A stretch of 33,424 bases of DNA, taken from Oscillospiraceae bacterium. Its GTDB lineage: Bacteria; Bacillota; Clostridia; Oscillospirales; CAG-272. A program made the translations under genes and the position numbers. The notes below the pieces were generated by a model that did no database searches, was not told the DNA's origin, and saw only the letters and a program-made list of their open reading frames with translations. Of this stretch, positions 15,605 to 23,838 are shown piece by piece; the first letter of the stretch is position 1, and every line of letters starts with the position of its first letter. The stretch lies in contig SVRM01000039.1 of assembly GCA_015064785.1 (NCBI GenBank), positions 1 to 33,424 on the forward strand, written 5' to 3'.

Positions 15605-15633
15605 ACACGGTTTCAAAAAATTGAGTTCAAGTC

Positions 15634-17142
15634 TTATTCGTTTTCAAGGAAGGCTTCGTTGATCTGTTCCAGCGTCGCCTCGATGTTGGATTCCTTGGAC
15701 GCGATCATCGAAGCAAAGCTGTTCTTACCGGTGGTAACGAGCGAGGTCATACCGGTGAGAACTTCACCGACATTGTACAGGTTACCGAGGTCACACCAGC
15801 GGTTTTCGTAGATGATGTCGAGCATCTTCTGAGATTCTTCGTCACGAGCATACTTGGTCTTGAGTGCAACCTCGTAGTATGCGGGCGTGATTTCCTCACG
15901 AGCATAGTATGCAGCCGCTTCCATAAACAGTGCCGTTTCTTCAGGCAGCTGCGCCGTGATCGGGATCGCAGCTGCGGAAGCAGACCAGGTGTGGACATAG
16001 GAGAAATAACGCTCCTGATTGTCGTCAAACTTGGGCAGCGGCAGAATACCGAAGTCACCTTCCATGTTGCGCATCAGCGGAACATTGTTCATCGTACCGA
16101 AGAGGAACAGCGTCTTGTTGTTGGACATGAAGGCAGCACCGCGGTCAACGTTGGTCATGGTTGCATAGCTGCCAGTCATCAGCGATGCGGTATCACAGTT
16201 GATGGTTGTCTGCTTTTCATCATAGATCTGATAAATCTTTTCCATGACTGCAAGGCTCTTTGCAGAGTCGCCGGTCCAGGTCAGCTTGCCATCTTCTACG
16301 GTAACGAGCTTGACGCCGGTTGCCGCATAGAAGGCTTCACCGGAGTTGTACAGCATCGCCATACCGATGTTGTCCTCAGAGTCCATATAGCCGTTGCCGT
16401 TGATGTCTTCCGCCGCAGAACGGGCCATTTCCATCAGACAGTCAATGGTCCACTTGCCTTCGTCAACAATGGTGTATGGGCTTTCCAGGTCATAGTTTTC
16501 CAGAACGGACTTGTTGAAGAAGATCGCATAAGCAGCACGCATGAACGTCAGGCTGATGTCGCCGTTGCCGTAGAAGGACTTTCCGCCAATCGTAGTTGCT
16601 TCGTCAAAGACCTGATTCCACCACGGCTGATCGAGGTTGATGGAATCAAACATGGTCAGATCCCACAGCATACCGTCGGATGCCAGCTTTGCGCAGTCCT
16701 GAATGGGAGGCATGACGAAATCATAGAGCGTATCGCCTGCCTGAATCAGCTTGGAAATGGTACCGTACAGGGTGTAGGAAAACAGATTGCCCATCGCCTC
16801 AAAGTGGTTGACAATGTCACAGTTGAACAGCTCCTCGAGCTTCTGGTTGCGGTTGTAAATCGCGTCGTTGATAACATCGCCGTCGGCTTCTTCAATCTTG
16901 AAGTCTTCTGCCGTCCAGCGGCCGTTTTCGTCATTTTCCATCTTGGACAGGATGTGGAATTCACGTCCGCCCATATCGGTGACAGCAGGAACATACGCCG
17001 GTTCCTCGGTTTCGGATGCAGCGGTATCGGCATTCTGTACGCCGGTGGTTTCCTCGGGCTGCGTATCGCCTGCCGTGCCGCACGCTGCAAGAGATGCAGT
17101 CAGCAGAAGCGCCGCCAGACATAAGCTGAGAGTACGTTTCAT
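15634..17142 (-). CDS. ABC-type extracellular solute-binding lipoprotein (sugar family)
   Basis: 502 residues. The signal peptide ends with SLAAC, a good lipobox, followed by a Thr/Glu-rich linker (about 22-52) as in surface-tethered binding proteins. The mature part (GGREFHILSK, FNCDIVNHFEAMG, WWNQVFDEATTIGGKSFYGNGDI, GDFGILPLPKFDDNQERY) is typical of the large carbohydrate-binding family 1 proteins of Clostridia. No permease or ATPase genes are adjacent, so it must use subunits encoded elsewhere or act as a sensor. AAAGGAG lies upstream of the start. First gene of a likely operon with the esterase fusion and the oxidoreductase. Confidence 0.88.
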   Translation of the reverse strand: MKRTLSLCLAALLLTASLAACGTAGDTQPEETTGVQNADTAASETEEPAYVPAVTDMGGREFHILSKMENDENGRWTAEDFKIEEADGDVINDAIYNRNQKLEELFNCDIVNHFEAMGNLFSYTLYGTISKLIQAGDTLYDFVMPPIQDCAKLASDGMLWDLTMFDSINLDQPWWNQVFDEATTIGGKSFYGNGDISLTFMRAAYAIFFNKSVLENYDLESPYTIVDEGKWTIDCLMEMARSAAEDINGNGYMDSEDNIGMAMLYNSGEAFYAATGVKLVTVEDGKLTWTGDSAKSLAVMEKIYQIYDEKQTTINCDTASLMTGSYATMTNVDRGAAFMSNNKTLFLFGTMNNVPLMRNMEGDFGILPLPKFDDNQERYFSYVHTWSASAAAIPITAQLPEETALFMEAAAYYAREEITPAYYEVALKTKYARDEESQKMLDIIYENRWCDLGNLYNVGEVLTGMTSLVTTGKNSFASMIASKESNIEATLEQINEAFLENE

Positions 17143-17193
17143 GGGATGTCTCCTTTGATTTTGAGTTATTTTCGGATGTTACAATATACTATT

Positions 17194-17222
17194 ATTATAA
17201 TATGTTTTCCCGATAATGTCAA
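17194..17222 (-). promoter_or_regulatory. Consensus promoter of the solute-binding protein gene
   Basis: TTGACA (17217-17222), 17 bp, TATAAT (17194-17199). Confidence 0.85.
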
Positions 17223-17323
17223 GGGGTTTGATGCAAAACTGTACTGATATCCGAGACTACTGTATATTCCGCAAGATTGTGCCCAAAATTCACAATTTAT
17301 TTACACACAAACGCAGTTTTCCC

Positions 17324-17370
17324 TTGACATCTGCCGTATCTCGTGATATAATTATTACAGTAACCGTAAT
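17324..17370 (+). promoter_or_regulatory. Promoter and candidate operator of the first PadR-DUF2812 operon
   Basis: TTGACA (17324-17329), 17 bp, TATAAT (17347-17352). Immediately downstream is an inverted repeat TATTAC-N7-GTAATA (17353-17371), placed where a bound repressor would block initiation. Autorepression by PadR is inferred from position. Confidence 0.7.
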
Positions 17371-17386
17371 AGTGAGGTCATAGTGT

Positions 17387-17704
17387 ATGCGAGACAATGT
17401 ACGGGGCGGTGCGCTGACAGAGGTGACTTTCTTTGTACTGCTTTCCTTGTATGAGCCCAGGCACGGATATGCTATCATGCAGTTTATTGAAGAAAAAACA
17501 AACGGGCGGCTGGTGCTCGGTGCAGGCTCCCTATACGGTGCCATCGAAAGCCTGTGCAAAAAGGGCTGGATTGCACTTTATGACGATTCCGATGCCCGGC
17601 GGAGAGAATATATTGTCACAGCCCTTGGCAGGCAGATTGCAGAACAGGAGCTGCGCCGGCTCAGAGAACTGACACAGATCGCCGGTAAGATCACAGGAGG
17701 ATAA
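17387..17704 (+). CDS. PadR-family transcriptional regulator
   Basis: 105 residues, a single winged-helix domain: TEVTFFVLLSLYEPRHGYAIM, then GAGSLYGAIESLCKKGWI, and RREYIVTALG for the wing. This is the short PadR form without a long C-terminal dimer helix beyond about residue 80-100. A GAGG site precedes the ATG. Its stop lies four bases from the DUF2812 start. PadR proteins repress by binding inverted repeats such as the one in this promoter; the inducer is unknown. Confidence 0.9.
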   Translation: MRDNVRGGALTEVTFFVLLSLYEPRHGYAIMQFIEEKTNGRLVLGAGSLYGAIESLCKKGWIALYDDSDARRREYIVTALGRQIAEQELRRLRELTQIAGKITGG

Positions 17705-17708
17705 ACAG

Positions 17709-18311
17709 ATGACCAAAAATGTAACCCGATTTTTCGGCGGCTTCACGGAATGGCAGGCACGGTGGCTGAATCGAATGGCAGACGACGGCTGGCGGATGAT
17801 CCGCACGGGAAAGCTGACCTATGAATTTGAACGCTGTACACCGGGGCAATACCGGTATGCCGTGGAATTTATCGCAGACAAATCGCAGAGAAATGCGGAA
17901 AAATACAAGGCCTTTTTGGAGGGCTGCGGGTATCAGGTCTGGTACAAAAACGCAAACCTCAATTATTCTATCGGCAAGGTACATTGGCGTCCGTGGGCAG
18001 AGGCCGGCGGTCAGATCAGCACCAACCGAACGACATTCAACAAAGAGCTTCTGATTGTGGAAAAGGAGAACGACGGCAAGCCCTTTGCGCTGCACACCAC
18101 CACCTCCGACAAAATCGCCTTTTTGAAAAAATGGCGAAATGTATGGCTTTCCTATACCGCTTTCTTTGCGTTCATGGGTGCCGCATTTCTGTTTCAGACA
18201 CCGATTGCTTCCGCCGTCTTCGGCATCATTGCTCTGCTTTCGCTGATTCCTGTCATTCTGTATCAGGTACGCATCGAAAAAATCAGAACGTCCGAGCATC
18301 TGCAGGAATAA
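17709..18311 (+). CDS. DUF2812 membrane protein
   Basis: 200 residues. The soluble N-terminal half has the DUF2812 features: FTEWQARWLNRMADDGWRM, then YEFERCTPGQYRYAVEF and a FLEGCGYQVWYKN block. Two hydrophobic helices follow at about 152-172 and 176-193. PadR-DUF2812 gene pairs are common in Clostridia; the DUF2812 function is unknown, with a role as a membrane effector under PadR control the general proposal. AGGAGG overlaps the end of the padR gene. A second, divergent copy of this module is at 26400-27277. Confidence 0.85.
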   Translation: MTKNVTRFFGGFTEWQARWLNRMADDGWRMIRTGKLTYEFERCTPGQYRYAVEFIADKSQRNAEKYKAFLEGCGYQVWYKNANLNYSIGKVHWRPWAEAGGQISTNRTTFNKELLIVEKENDGKPFALHTTTSDKIAFLKKWRNVWLSYTAFFAFMGAAFLFQTPIASAVFGIIALLSLIPVILYQVRIEKIRTSEHLQE

Positions 18312-18340
18312 ACCTCCCATCTGCCCGATAAGTGGAAATT

Positions 18341-18372
18341 GCGGCGGTATCGCTTTTGTGCGATACCGCCGC
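18341..18372. terminator. Hairpin between convergent DUF2812 and cotJC genes
   Basis: A perfect 13-bp stem (18341-18353 with 18360-18372) and loop TTTTGT. T-runs are poor on both sides, so it may act as a weak bidirectional terminator or a transcript 3'-end protector. Confidence 0.55.
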
Positions 18373-18377
18373 GCGTG

Positions 18378-18992
18378 TTATTTCTTCATTTGCTTATTTT
18401 TGTCAAAAGCCGGGTTGTATGCAAAGAAATTCTTTTCGTTCAGCCGATCCTGTGTGCGTACCAGAAGCTCACCGAATCGCTGGTAATGCACAATTTCCCG
18501 CGCACGCAGGAACCGTATGACATCGTTGACATCGGGGTCATCCGAGATGCGCAGGATGTTGTCGTAGGTGGTGCGGGCTTTCATTTCGGCAGCCATGTCT
18601 TCATGCAGATCGGTGATCGGATCACCCTTCACCTGCATGGATGCCGCCGTCCACGGGAAGCCTGCGGCAGCCTGCGGATAAACGCCGGTCGTGTGATCGA
18701 CCAGATACGCATCAAAGCCGCCCGCCACAGCCTGCTCCGGTGTCAGATTGCGCGTCAGCTGATGCACAATCGCCCCGATGATCTCCAGGTGTGCAAGTTC
18801 TTCCGTGCCGATATCGGTCAACGCGCCTTTGGCATCGTCATACGGCATGGAATACCGCTGAGACAGATAGCGCAGAGATGCGCCAAGCTCTCCGTCGGGA
18901 CCGCCGTACTGACTGATGATGGCAGATGCCAGACGCGGATTGGTGTTCCGGATGTTCACCGGGTATTGAAGATGCTTTTCATAGCTCCACAT
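18378..18992 (-). CDS. cotJC: Spore coat CotJC, manganese-catalase family
   Basis: 204 residues. It begins MWSYEKHLQYPVNI and has the di-manganese catalase four-helix pattern with metal ligands in DIGTEELAHLEII and in HEDMAAEMKARTTYDNIL, plus the late REIVHYQRFGELL helix. The short form without the C-terminal extension, following cotJA and cotJB, identifies it as CotJC. The protein is part of the spore coat of Bacilli and Clostridia. The start is three bases after the cotJB stop. Confidence 0.93.
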   Translation of the reverse strand: MWSYEKHLQYPVNIRNTNPRLASAIISQYGGPDGELGASLRYLSQRYSMPYDDAKGALTDIGTEELAHLEIIGAIVHQLTRNLTPEQAVAGGFDAYLVDHTTGVYPQAAAGFPWTAASMQVKGDPITDLHEDMAAEMKARTTYDNILRISDDPDVNDVIRFLRAREIVHYQRFGELLVRTQDRLNEKNFFAYNPAFDKNKQMKK

Positions 18993-18995
18993 GCG

Positions 18996-19286
18996 TCATC
19001 TGCCCCCTTTCCCACAGCCGGATGCATCAGGTCTGCAGTTTGCGTCCGGTTCCCACGGCCACGGGCCGTCAAGATAATGCCAGATGCCGTCCTCGTAATC
19101 GCAGGGTCGGATCCCGCGGCAGGCGTAATGACCGCCATCCCCGTCACATCCGGCGCAAAGCTGTGCAAACTGTGCAATTGCCTGTGCATCGTTCGGGTGC
19201 GTATCGAGATACAGACGCAGATCCCATGCGGCAAAAGCCGTTCCGTACCGTTCACAGCAGGACCGCTGTCCGTTTCGTTCAGTCAT
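18996..19286 (-). CDS. cotJB: Spore coat CotJB
   Basis: 96 residues. The CotJB landmarks are YGTAFAAWDLRLYLDTHPND and the C-terminal WHYLDGPWPWE. The start at 19286 is chosen because GAGGAGG lies eight bases upstream; an earlier in-frame ATG at 19292 is too close. It overlaps the end of cotJA by 8 bases. The C-terminal tail beyond PWPWE (EPDANCRPDASGCGKGGR) is an extra Cys/Gly-rich stretch. CotJA and CotJB are required for CotJC incorporation in Bacillus; here the same order is kept. Confidence 0.9.
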   Translation of the reverse strand: MTERNGQRSCCERYGTAFAAWDLRLYLDTHPNDAQAIAQFAQLCAGCDGDGGHYACRGIRPCDYEDGIWHYLDGPWPWEPDANCRPDASGCGKGGR

Positions 19287-19692
19287 GGTCATGCCCTCCT
19301 CTCGTGCCGCAGCAGCCGCTGTCACGGCGAGTGGGAAGCGCACAGTCACAGGTACGCGCGGGCGGATTCGGATATGCCGATGCGGATACGGTATCGCCGC
19401 AGAACGGTTTGTCAAGGGAAGGAAACACAGTTCCCGCAATCAGTGCCGTGCAGGGATCGTAAAGCGTTCCAAGCGACTGCACATGCACATATGCCATCGC
19501 AAGCACGCCGTCCTGTTCCGGTGTGCAGCCATTCATACCGGTATTCTGCTGCTCTGTATCCGCACGGCAGGACACCGGTTTTTCTGTGTGATGTGTCTGC
19601 ATCTGCGCCGCACCGCCCGGATATGGCACAGCTTTTCTGCACCCGCAGGAGGGATAGGGCTGATATACAGTCCGATTCATGTTGTGTCTCAT
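19279..19692 (-). CDS. cotJA: Spore coat CotJA, with extended Cys-rich flanks
   Basis: 137 residues from ATG 19692; an ATG at 19680 (MNRTVYQPYPSC) is equally possible and the SD does not decide. The conserved CotJA core is LAMAYVHVQSLGTLYDPCTAL followed by AGTVFPSLDKPF. Bacillus CotJA is about 80 residues; here about 60 extra residues precede the core and a Cys/His-rich tail (RTCDCALPTRRDSGCCGTRGG) follows. About ten Cys in all suggest disulphide crosslinking in the coat, an inference. First gene of the cotJABC operon; expected to be sporulation-controlled, but no clear sigma-E or sigma-K promoter was identified. Confidence 0.85.
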   Translation of the reverse strand: MRHNMNRTVYQPYPSCGCRKAVPYPGGAAQMQTHHTEKPVSCRADTEQQNTGMNGCTPEQDGVLAMAYVHVQSLGTLYDPCTALIAGTVFPSLDKPFCGDTVSASAYPNPPARTCDCALPTRRDSGCCGTRGGHDHD

Positions 19693-19702
19693 CTGCTTTC
19701 TT

Positions 19703-19749
19703 TCATAAAATGAAAAAGATGCACATGCGCTCCTCACACATGCGCATCT
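19703..19749 (-). terminator. Terminator after the flavodoxin-like gene
   Basis: A 13-bp stem with two wobbles (19737-19749 with 19717-19729), loop TGAGGAG, followed on the minus strand by TTTTTCATTTT. It ends the operon running from 23057 to 19785 and insulates cotJA. Confidence 0.8.
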
Positions 19750-19784
19750 TCCATTCCAGAATATGCACAGAGAACAAATTCGGT

Positions 19785-20339
19785 TCAGCGGTCGGCTGAC
19801 AGCTGCCGCGCCGCACGATACGCCGCATCCAGTGCCGCACGGTCCTCCGCTGCCGGACACCGGTCGGTATTCATGGAGCAGATGACGGTCATGTCATCCT
19901 TTGCGATGTTGGCAAGACCGAGGATCGTTTTCGCATTGGCAATCGGACCGACCTCCGTTCCGGGCTGTGCGCCGGCAAGCAGGATCACACCGCGCTTTTT
20001 CGTAAGCGGTGACGGCAGATGCCGGAAGAATTTCCGCGCAAAATACGTCTGCAATCGGCTTCCGATATCGAGTGCCGGACCGGACAGCGATGAAAACCAG
20101 ACGGGAGATGCCAGCACCACCGCGTCACAGTCGGCAAGATATGCATAGATATCCTGCATCGCATCCCGCACAGCACATCCGTCGTGCGAAAAACAGTACC
20201 GGCAGTCGATGCACGGGGAGACACCGTCCTCGCGGGATACAATCCGGTATTCCCCGTCAAGTCCCGACACAAACGCATCCATCAGCGCCTGCGTATCGCC
20301 GTTTTTTCGCGGGGAACCGTTGATAATCAGTGTTTTCAC
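19785..20339 (-). CDS. Flavodoxin-like NADPH-dependent FMN reductase family protein
   Basis: 184 residues. The FMN phosphate loop is GSPRKNGDT (8-16), followed by a Cys-rich segment CIDCRYCFSHDGC and PVWFSSLSGPALDIGSR, the pattern of the iron-sulfur flavoprotein/NADPH-FMN reductase group. The Cys cluster spacing (C-x2-C-x2-C, then C) could bind a [4Fe-4S] cluster, which would make it an electron-transfer flavoprotein; this is inference. Last gene of the ThuA operon, 8 bases after the oxidoreductase. Confidence 0.85.
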   Translation of the reverse strand: MKTLIINGSPRKNGDTQALMDAFVSGLDGEYRIVSREDGVSPCIDCRYCFSHDGCAVRDAMQDIYAYLADCDAVVLASPVWFSSLSGPALDIGSRLQTYFARKFFRHLPSPLTKKRGVILLAGAQPGTEVGPIANAKTILGLANIAKDDMTVICSMNTDRCPAAEDRAALDAAYRAARQLSADR

Positions 20340-20347
20340 CGGAAGAA

Positions 20348-21445
20348 TCAGTCAAGCACACCGTGCGGCTGATCGTTTGCCATCGGTGCTTCGCGCTCGT
20401 AGGAGGTTTCCAGCTCCAGATAACCGCCCTGCTTTGCCGCACGCTCAAAACCGGTCAGGATTTCAAGCACGTGCAGGGTCTGCTTCCAGCTTGCGCGCGG
20501 ACGACGACCGTGCTCGAGTGCAGATGCCATTTCGGCAAGACCGAGCGCACGGGAATTTTCGGGATAGTCAAAGCCGAGCGGGATTTCGACATCGCCGCCC
20601 TCGGGCGTATGCAGAACAACAGGACCGCCGAAGCAGTTGGGATCGGGAACACGAAGCGTACCCTTGGAACCGTAGATTTCAATGATCGGCAGCTTTGCAC
20701 CGTAAATATCAAACGAGGTCAGAATCGAACCGACCGCACCGGATGCAAATTCCATGACGCCGTAGTAGGAGGTCGGAACATCCACTTCGATAATTTCGCC
20801 GTTATGCTCCTTGCAGGTGCAGGTTCTGGTTGCAAACGGCGTGGAAATCATACCGCCGACGCGCTTGACGCCGCCGAGCAGGTTGATCAGCGCCGTGACA
20901 TAGTACGGACCCATGTCCATCATCGGACCGCCGCCGAACTTGTAGTAGAATTCGGGATCGGGATGCCAGGATTCGTGACCGTGACAGGTCATGAATGCCG
21001 TTGCGCCGACGATGTCGCCGATGGCACCTTCGTCAATGAGTTTGCGGCAGGTCTGAATGCCAGCACCCATGTAGGTGTCGGGTGCGCCTGCAATCCACAG
21101 ACCCTTTTCTTCCGCCAGACGAACAAGCTCCAGTCCTTCTTCCCACGATGCGCCAAGCGGCTTTTCGGAGTAGACCGGCTTGCCTGCCAGAAGTGCAGCT
21201 TTGGAAACCTCAAAATGCTCATAAGGACGGGTGATGTTGAGCACGATGTCGACCTCAGGATCGGCAAACAGCTCGTGCATATCGTTGTAGAGCTTGGGAA
21301 TGTTGTATTCCTTTACTGCCTTCTCCGCACGTTCACGGATCAGGTCGCAGACACCGATGATTTCGATGTCCTGGAACATATTGGTGATATTTTTCAGATA
21401 GATGCCGGAAATCGCGCCGACACCGACAATACCGATTTTTTTCAT
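20348..21445 (-). CDS. Gfo/Idh/MocA-family oxidoreductase
   Basis: 365 residues. The N-terminal Rossmann motif GIVGVGAISG (4-13) binds NAD(P), and VYSEKPLG contains the conserved EKP, whose Lys is catalytic in this family. GPMMDMGPYYVTALINLLG is the expected C-domain motif. The family oxidises or reduces sugars and cyclitols. The AAAGGACG site and ATG 21445 are clear. It lies in one operon with ThuA-like and propeller-like genes, a context usual for carbohydrate metabolism. The substrate is unknown. Confidence 0.92.
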   Translation of the reverse strand: MKKIGIVGVGAISGIYLKNITNMFQDIEIIGVCDLIRERAEKAVKEYNIPKLYNDMHELFADPEVDIVLNITRPYEHFEVSKAALLAGKPVYSEKPLGASWEEGLELVRLAEEKGLWIAGAPDTYMGAGIQTCRKLIDEGAIGDIVGATAFMTCHGHESWHPDPEFYYKFGGGPMMDMGPYYVTALINLLGGVKRVGGMISTPFATRTCTCKEHNGEIIEVDVPTSYYGVMEFASGAVGSILTSFDIYGAKLPIIEIYGSKGTLRVPDPNCFGGPVVLHTPEGGDVEIPLGFDYPENSRALGLAEMASALEHGRRPRASWKQTLHVLEILTGFERAAKQGGYLELETSYEREAPMANDQPHGVLD

Positions 21446-21469
21446 GAGAATCGTCCTTTCTTTATCGTA

Positions 21470-22327
21470 TCAAAGACCGATGGTTTTATCAAACAGCGGA
21501 TAGATGACCTCGTTCATGCCGCGCTCGCCGAGTTTTTTCTCCGAGGTTGCCGCAATGAACGCAAGATCGGTTTCATATGCATAACCGATGCGGTGACCGT
21601 TGACGCCATCCTGCAAAGACGCATAAAACCGTCCGCCGCCCAGGCAGTGAAAGCCGTAAGGCGTCGAATAGACATACGATGCCGTGACATGCGTCAGATC
21701 GGGAGATACACAGTACAGCGTTTCCTCGTTGTGGAACGGCTTTTCGCGGCTGTAGGTCGTCAGCCAGTAGCTGCCGGTTTCGGGATCGCGGTCGATGTTC
21801 TGCACACCGATGTTGGCAACACCCGTCGGGATGACATACCGGTTCTGCCGTTTGCCGTCAAAGCCGTATTGCAGGATGATCTGACTTGCATACTCCGGTG
21901 CGTCAAGTGTGCCGCAGCCGAGCATCAGACAGTCCGCCCCGGTCACGGGATCCACGCCTGCCGTGATACAGCCGATGCCGTCAAAGCCATCGGTGCGCTG
22001 TCTGATCTCCTCATAACAGTCATCCAGCCGCAGAATGTCGACAACCGCCAGCGTTGCCGCGTCATACACGTGAACCGTGAACGAGGACCACATGCCCCAC
22101 GGCTGTCCGGCAAGCGAATTGCCCATCGCCGCGCCGTAGATTTTCCCGTTATAATAGTCAATGCCGCCCAGATGCTCGGTACGCGTTGCGGTCGGCACCT
22201 GTCCGACCACGGTACCGGACATCGTCGTTTTCACAAGGCTGTCCGTGAACGACCAGTATAGATACGTCCCATCGGTGGTAAAGCCCTGCAAATGATAACG
22301 CTGATGAAGTACTTCCGTATATTTCAT
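21470..22327 (-). CDS. Probable beta-propeller protein of unknown function
   Basis: 285 residues, no signal peptide and no membrane segment. The sequence has repeated blade-like stretches (GFTTDGTYLYWSFTD, GGIDYYNGKIYGAA, YDAATLAVVDILRLDD, VQNIDRDPETGSYWLTTY), typical of WD/NHL-like or arylesterase-type propellers. I do not recognise a defined family or catalytic residues. Position between ThuA and Gfo/Idh/MocA genes, with a one-base gap to the former, suggests sugar-related work or sensing. The start ATG is at 22327. Confidence 0.75.
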   Translation of the reverse strand: MKYTEVLHQRYHLQGFTTDGTYLYWSFTDSLVKTTMSGTVVGQVPTATRTEHLGGIDYYNGKIYGAAMGNSLAGQPWGMWSSFTVHVYDAATLAVVDILRLDDCYEEIRQRTDGFDGIGCITAGVDPVTGADCLMLGCGTLDAPEYASQIILQYGFDGKRQNRYVIPTGVANIGVQNIDRDPETGSYWLTTYSREKPFHNEETLYCVSPDLTHVTASYVYSTPYGFHCLGGGRFYASLQDGVNGHRIGYAYETDLAFIAATSEKKLGERGMNEVIYPLFDKTIGL

Positions 22328-22328
22328 A

Positions 22329-23057
22329 TCAGTACATCTTTGCGTTGTTCAGATAGCGATCCACGGTCAGATTGTGTTCTGCGGCATAAGCCTTGCCGCC
22401 GGCAGCCCACAGCATACCGCGTTCCATCATGACCGCCGCATTGGGAGACTTGTCAAAGACATCGTCGTGATGACCGAGCGAGGTGTAGAACACACGTCCC
22501 AGTCCCCAGAACTTCGTCCATGCAACGGGCATGTCGATCGGCTTATTTGCGGAATGGTAGTAATTGACACCGTCATTGGGGAACCGTGTCGTCGCTAAAA
22601 CCTCAATGGCAGGGTCTACATGCAGATAGTAATGCTCACTGGAGACACGGAAATCATCCAATCCCTCCACGATCGGAGAGGAACCATGACGGACGTTGAC
22701 CGTGTATTCGACACCGTCGCCGCCCGGATGGCTGACCCACTGACCGCCGGTCATAAACTGCCACTGGGTATCCTGACGGAACGCATCGCACATACCGCCG
22801 TGACAGCCGGCAAGACCGACACCGCGTGCAACCGCCTCACAGACATTGCGCGAATGCTGTCCGTCGATGCTGCCCATCGTCCAGCAGGCAACGATCAGAT
22901 CATAGGTCAGAAGATGATCCAGATCGGACAGGCATGACATGTCATCATAGATTTCCGCGGCAATGCCGTTCTTCTCCAGCATTCCCGCAAAACGTCTGGA
23001 TGTCAGCTGCGGTTCGTGTCCGTCCCAGCCGCCCTGAAAGATCAATGCTTTTTTCAT
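22329..23057 (-). CDS. ThuA-like domain protein
   Basis: 242 residues from ATG 23057, which has AAAGGA upstream. GGWDGHEP, the GCHGGMCDAFR block, and GRVFYTSLGHHDDVF are ThuA-family signatures; the fold is related to class I glutamine amidotransferases, and the Cys-His arrangement GCHGG is conserved. ThuA was named from trehalose utilisation, where it works with a Gfo/Idh/MocA enzyme; here both types occur in the same operon. The actual sugar is unknown. First gene of a four-gene operon. Confidence 0.88.
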   Translation of the reverse strand: MKKALIFQGGWDGHEPQLTSRRFAGMLEKNGIAAEIYDDMSCLSDLDHLLTYDLIVACWTMGSIDGQHSRNVCEAVARGVGLAGCHGGMCDAFRQDTQWQFMTGGQWVSHPGGDGVEYTVNVRHGSSPIVEGLDDFRVSSEHYYLHVDPAIEVLATTRFPNDGVNYYHSANKPIDMPVAWTKFWGLGRVFYTSLGHHDDVFDKSPNAAVMMERGMLWAAGGKAYAAEHNLTVDRYLNNAKMY

Positions 23058-23094
23058 AATGGTAAATCCTTTCTTTGAACGAATTTTTCTTTGA

Positions 23095-23838
23095 TTATAT
23101 CTTATCATAAGAATCACGATTCGTCAAGGGCGATTTGTATTCTGCTCCGGACATTTTTTGCGTTTTCTCCATCCGACGCCAGTTGAAAAAGCCGTAGAGA
23201 TCATTGCACAAAAACATGACAAAGCACAGCACCATCGAAAGGCAGGAGATGTCCTTTGTCATGGCAATGATCCACAGAACGATCAGTACCACGTCGTTTG
23301 CGGCATAGGCAAGTGCGTAGTACGGCGAGCGCAGATATGTCAGCGCGGATGCAAGAAAGCTCGTCGTGACGGAAATGGTGGAAACGGCAAGGCTGGCGTT
23401 GCCCATGGCGCCGAGAATAAAGTAAAACGCCGCCGTGACAAGGACGGTTGAGACAAACAGCCATACAACCGTCATCCGGGTCATCGGGCGCACGGCTACC
23501 TCCTTGGTATCGCGGAACGGATTTTTCAGCCATGCAATCGCCGCGGCAATTGCCATCGGAGACGACATGCCAAGATAGGTAATCATCTCCCCGTAATACT
23601 GTTGTCCATAGGAGATCACGCCGTAGAACAGGGCAAATACAACGGTCAGAATCTGCCCGATAACATAGCCTTTCGCAACAAAGATAAGCGCTGTCACGCC
23701 GATCAGCGATGCCGTCACGGAAAACAGATCAGCACCGCCCATGATTGCGGCACTGAGGATAATCACGGCGACCGAGATGCCCCACAGCCCCCGCTCAAAC
23801 AGCGTCAGATCGGCAAACGGATTTTTGATATTTTTCAT
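23095..23838 (-). CDS. pnuC: PnuC-family nicotinamide riboside-type transporter
   Basis: 247 residues from ATG 23838; an ATG four codons earlier (23850) lies within the 12-nt stretch after the leader hairpin and is less likely. Seven hydrophobic segments. FVAKGYVIGQILTVVFALFY, then GMSSPMAIAAAIAWLKNPF and NDLYGFFNWRRM match the PnuC family, vitamin facilitators (nicotinamide riboside; other members carry thiamine or riboflavin). The cargo here is not fixed by sequence. The gene has a structured 5' leader with an internal terminator. Confidence 0.85.
   Translation of the reverse strand: MKNIKNPFADLTLFERGLWGISVAVIILSAAIMGGADLFSVTASLIGVTALIFVAKGYVIGQILTVVFALFYGVISYGQQYYGEMITYLGMSSPMAIAAAIAWLKNPFRDTKEVAVRPMTRMTVVWLFVSTVLVTAAFYFILGAMGNASLAVSTISVTTSFLASALTYLRSPYYALAYAANDVVLIVLWIIAMTKDISCLSMVLCFVMFLCNDLYGFFNWRRMEKTQKMSGAEYKSPLTNRDSYDKI
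23099..23127 (-). promoter_or_regulatory. Promoter of the ThuA operon
   Basis: TTGACG (23122-23127), 17 bp, TAAGAT (23099-23104). It overlaps the last codons of the pnuC-type gene. Confidence 0.65.

Noticed and set aside
15544-15606. GTG start at 15606 for the GNAT-esterase gene
   Set aside because: It would add 21 residues encoded by the terminator hairpin and has no SD; GNAT proteins normally start at MKLxG.
15640-15665. Fourth copy of the GGAAGGCTT leader motif
   Set aside because: The match lies inside the 3' coding end of the solute-binding protein gene, with no stem and no start codon 12 nt beyond it.
20330-22261. A 643-codon plus-strand open frame, and similar long antisense frames at 12227-13873 and 1930-2973
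   Set aside because: Each lies opposite well-recognised genes (Gfo/Idh/MocA and the propeller-like gene, the FAD oxidoreductase, metN) and shows no domain signature; these are by-products of codon use on the true strand.
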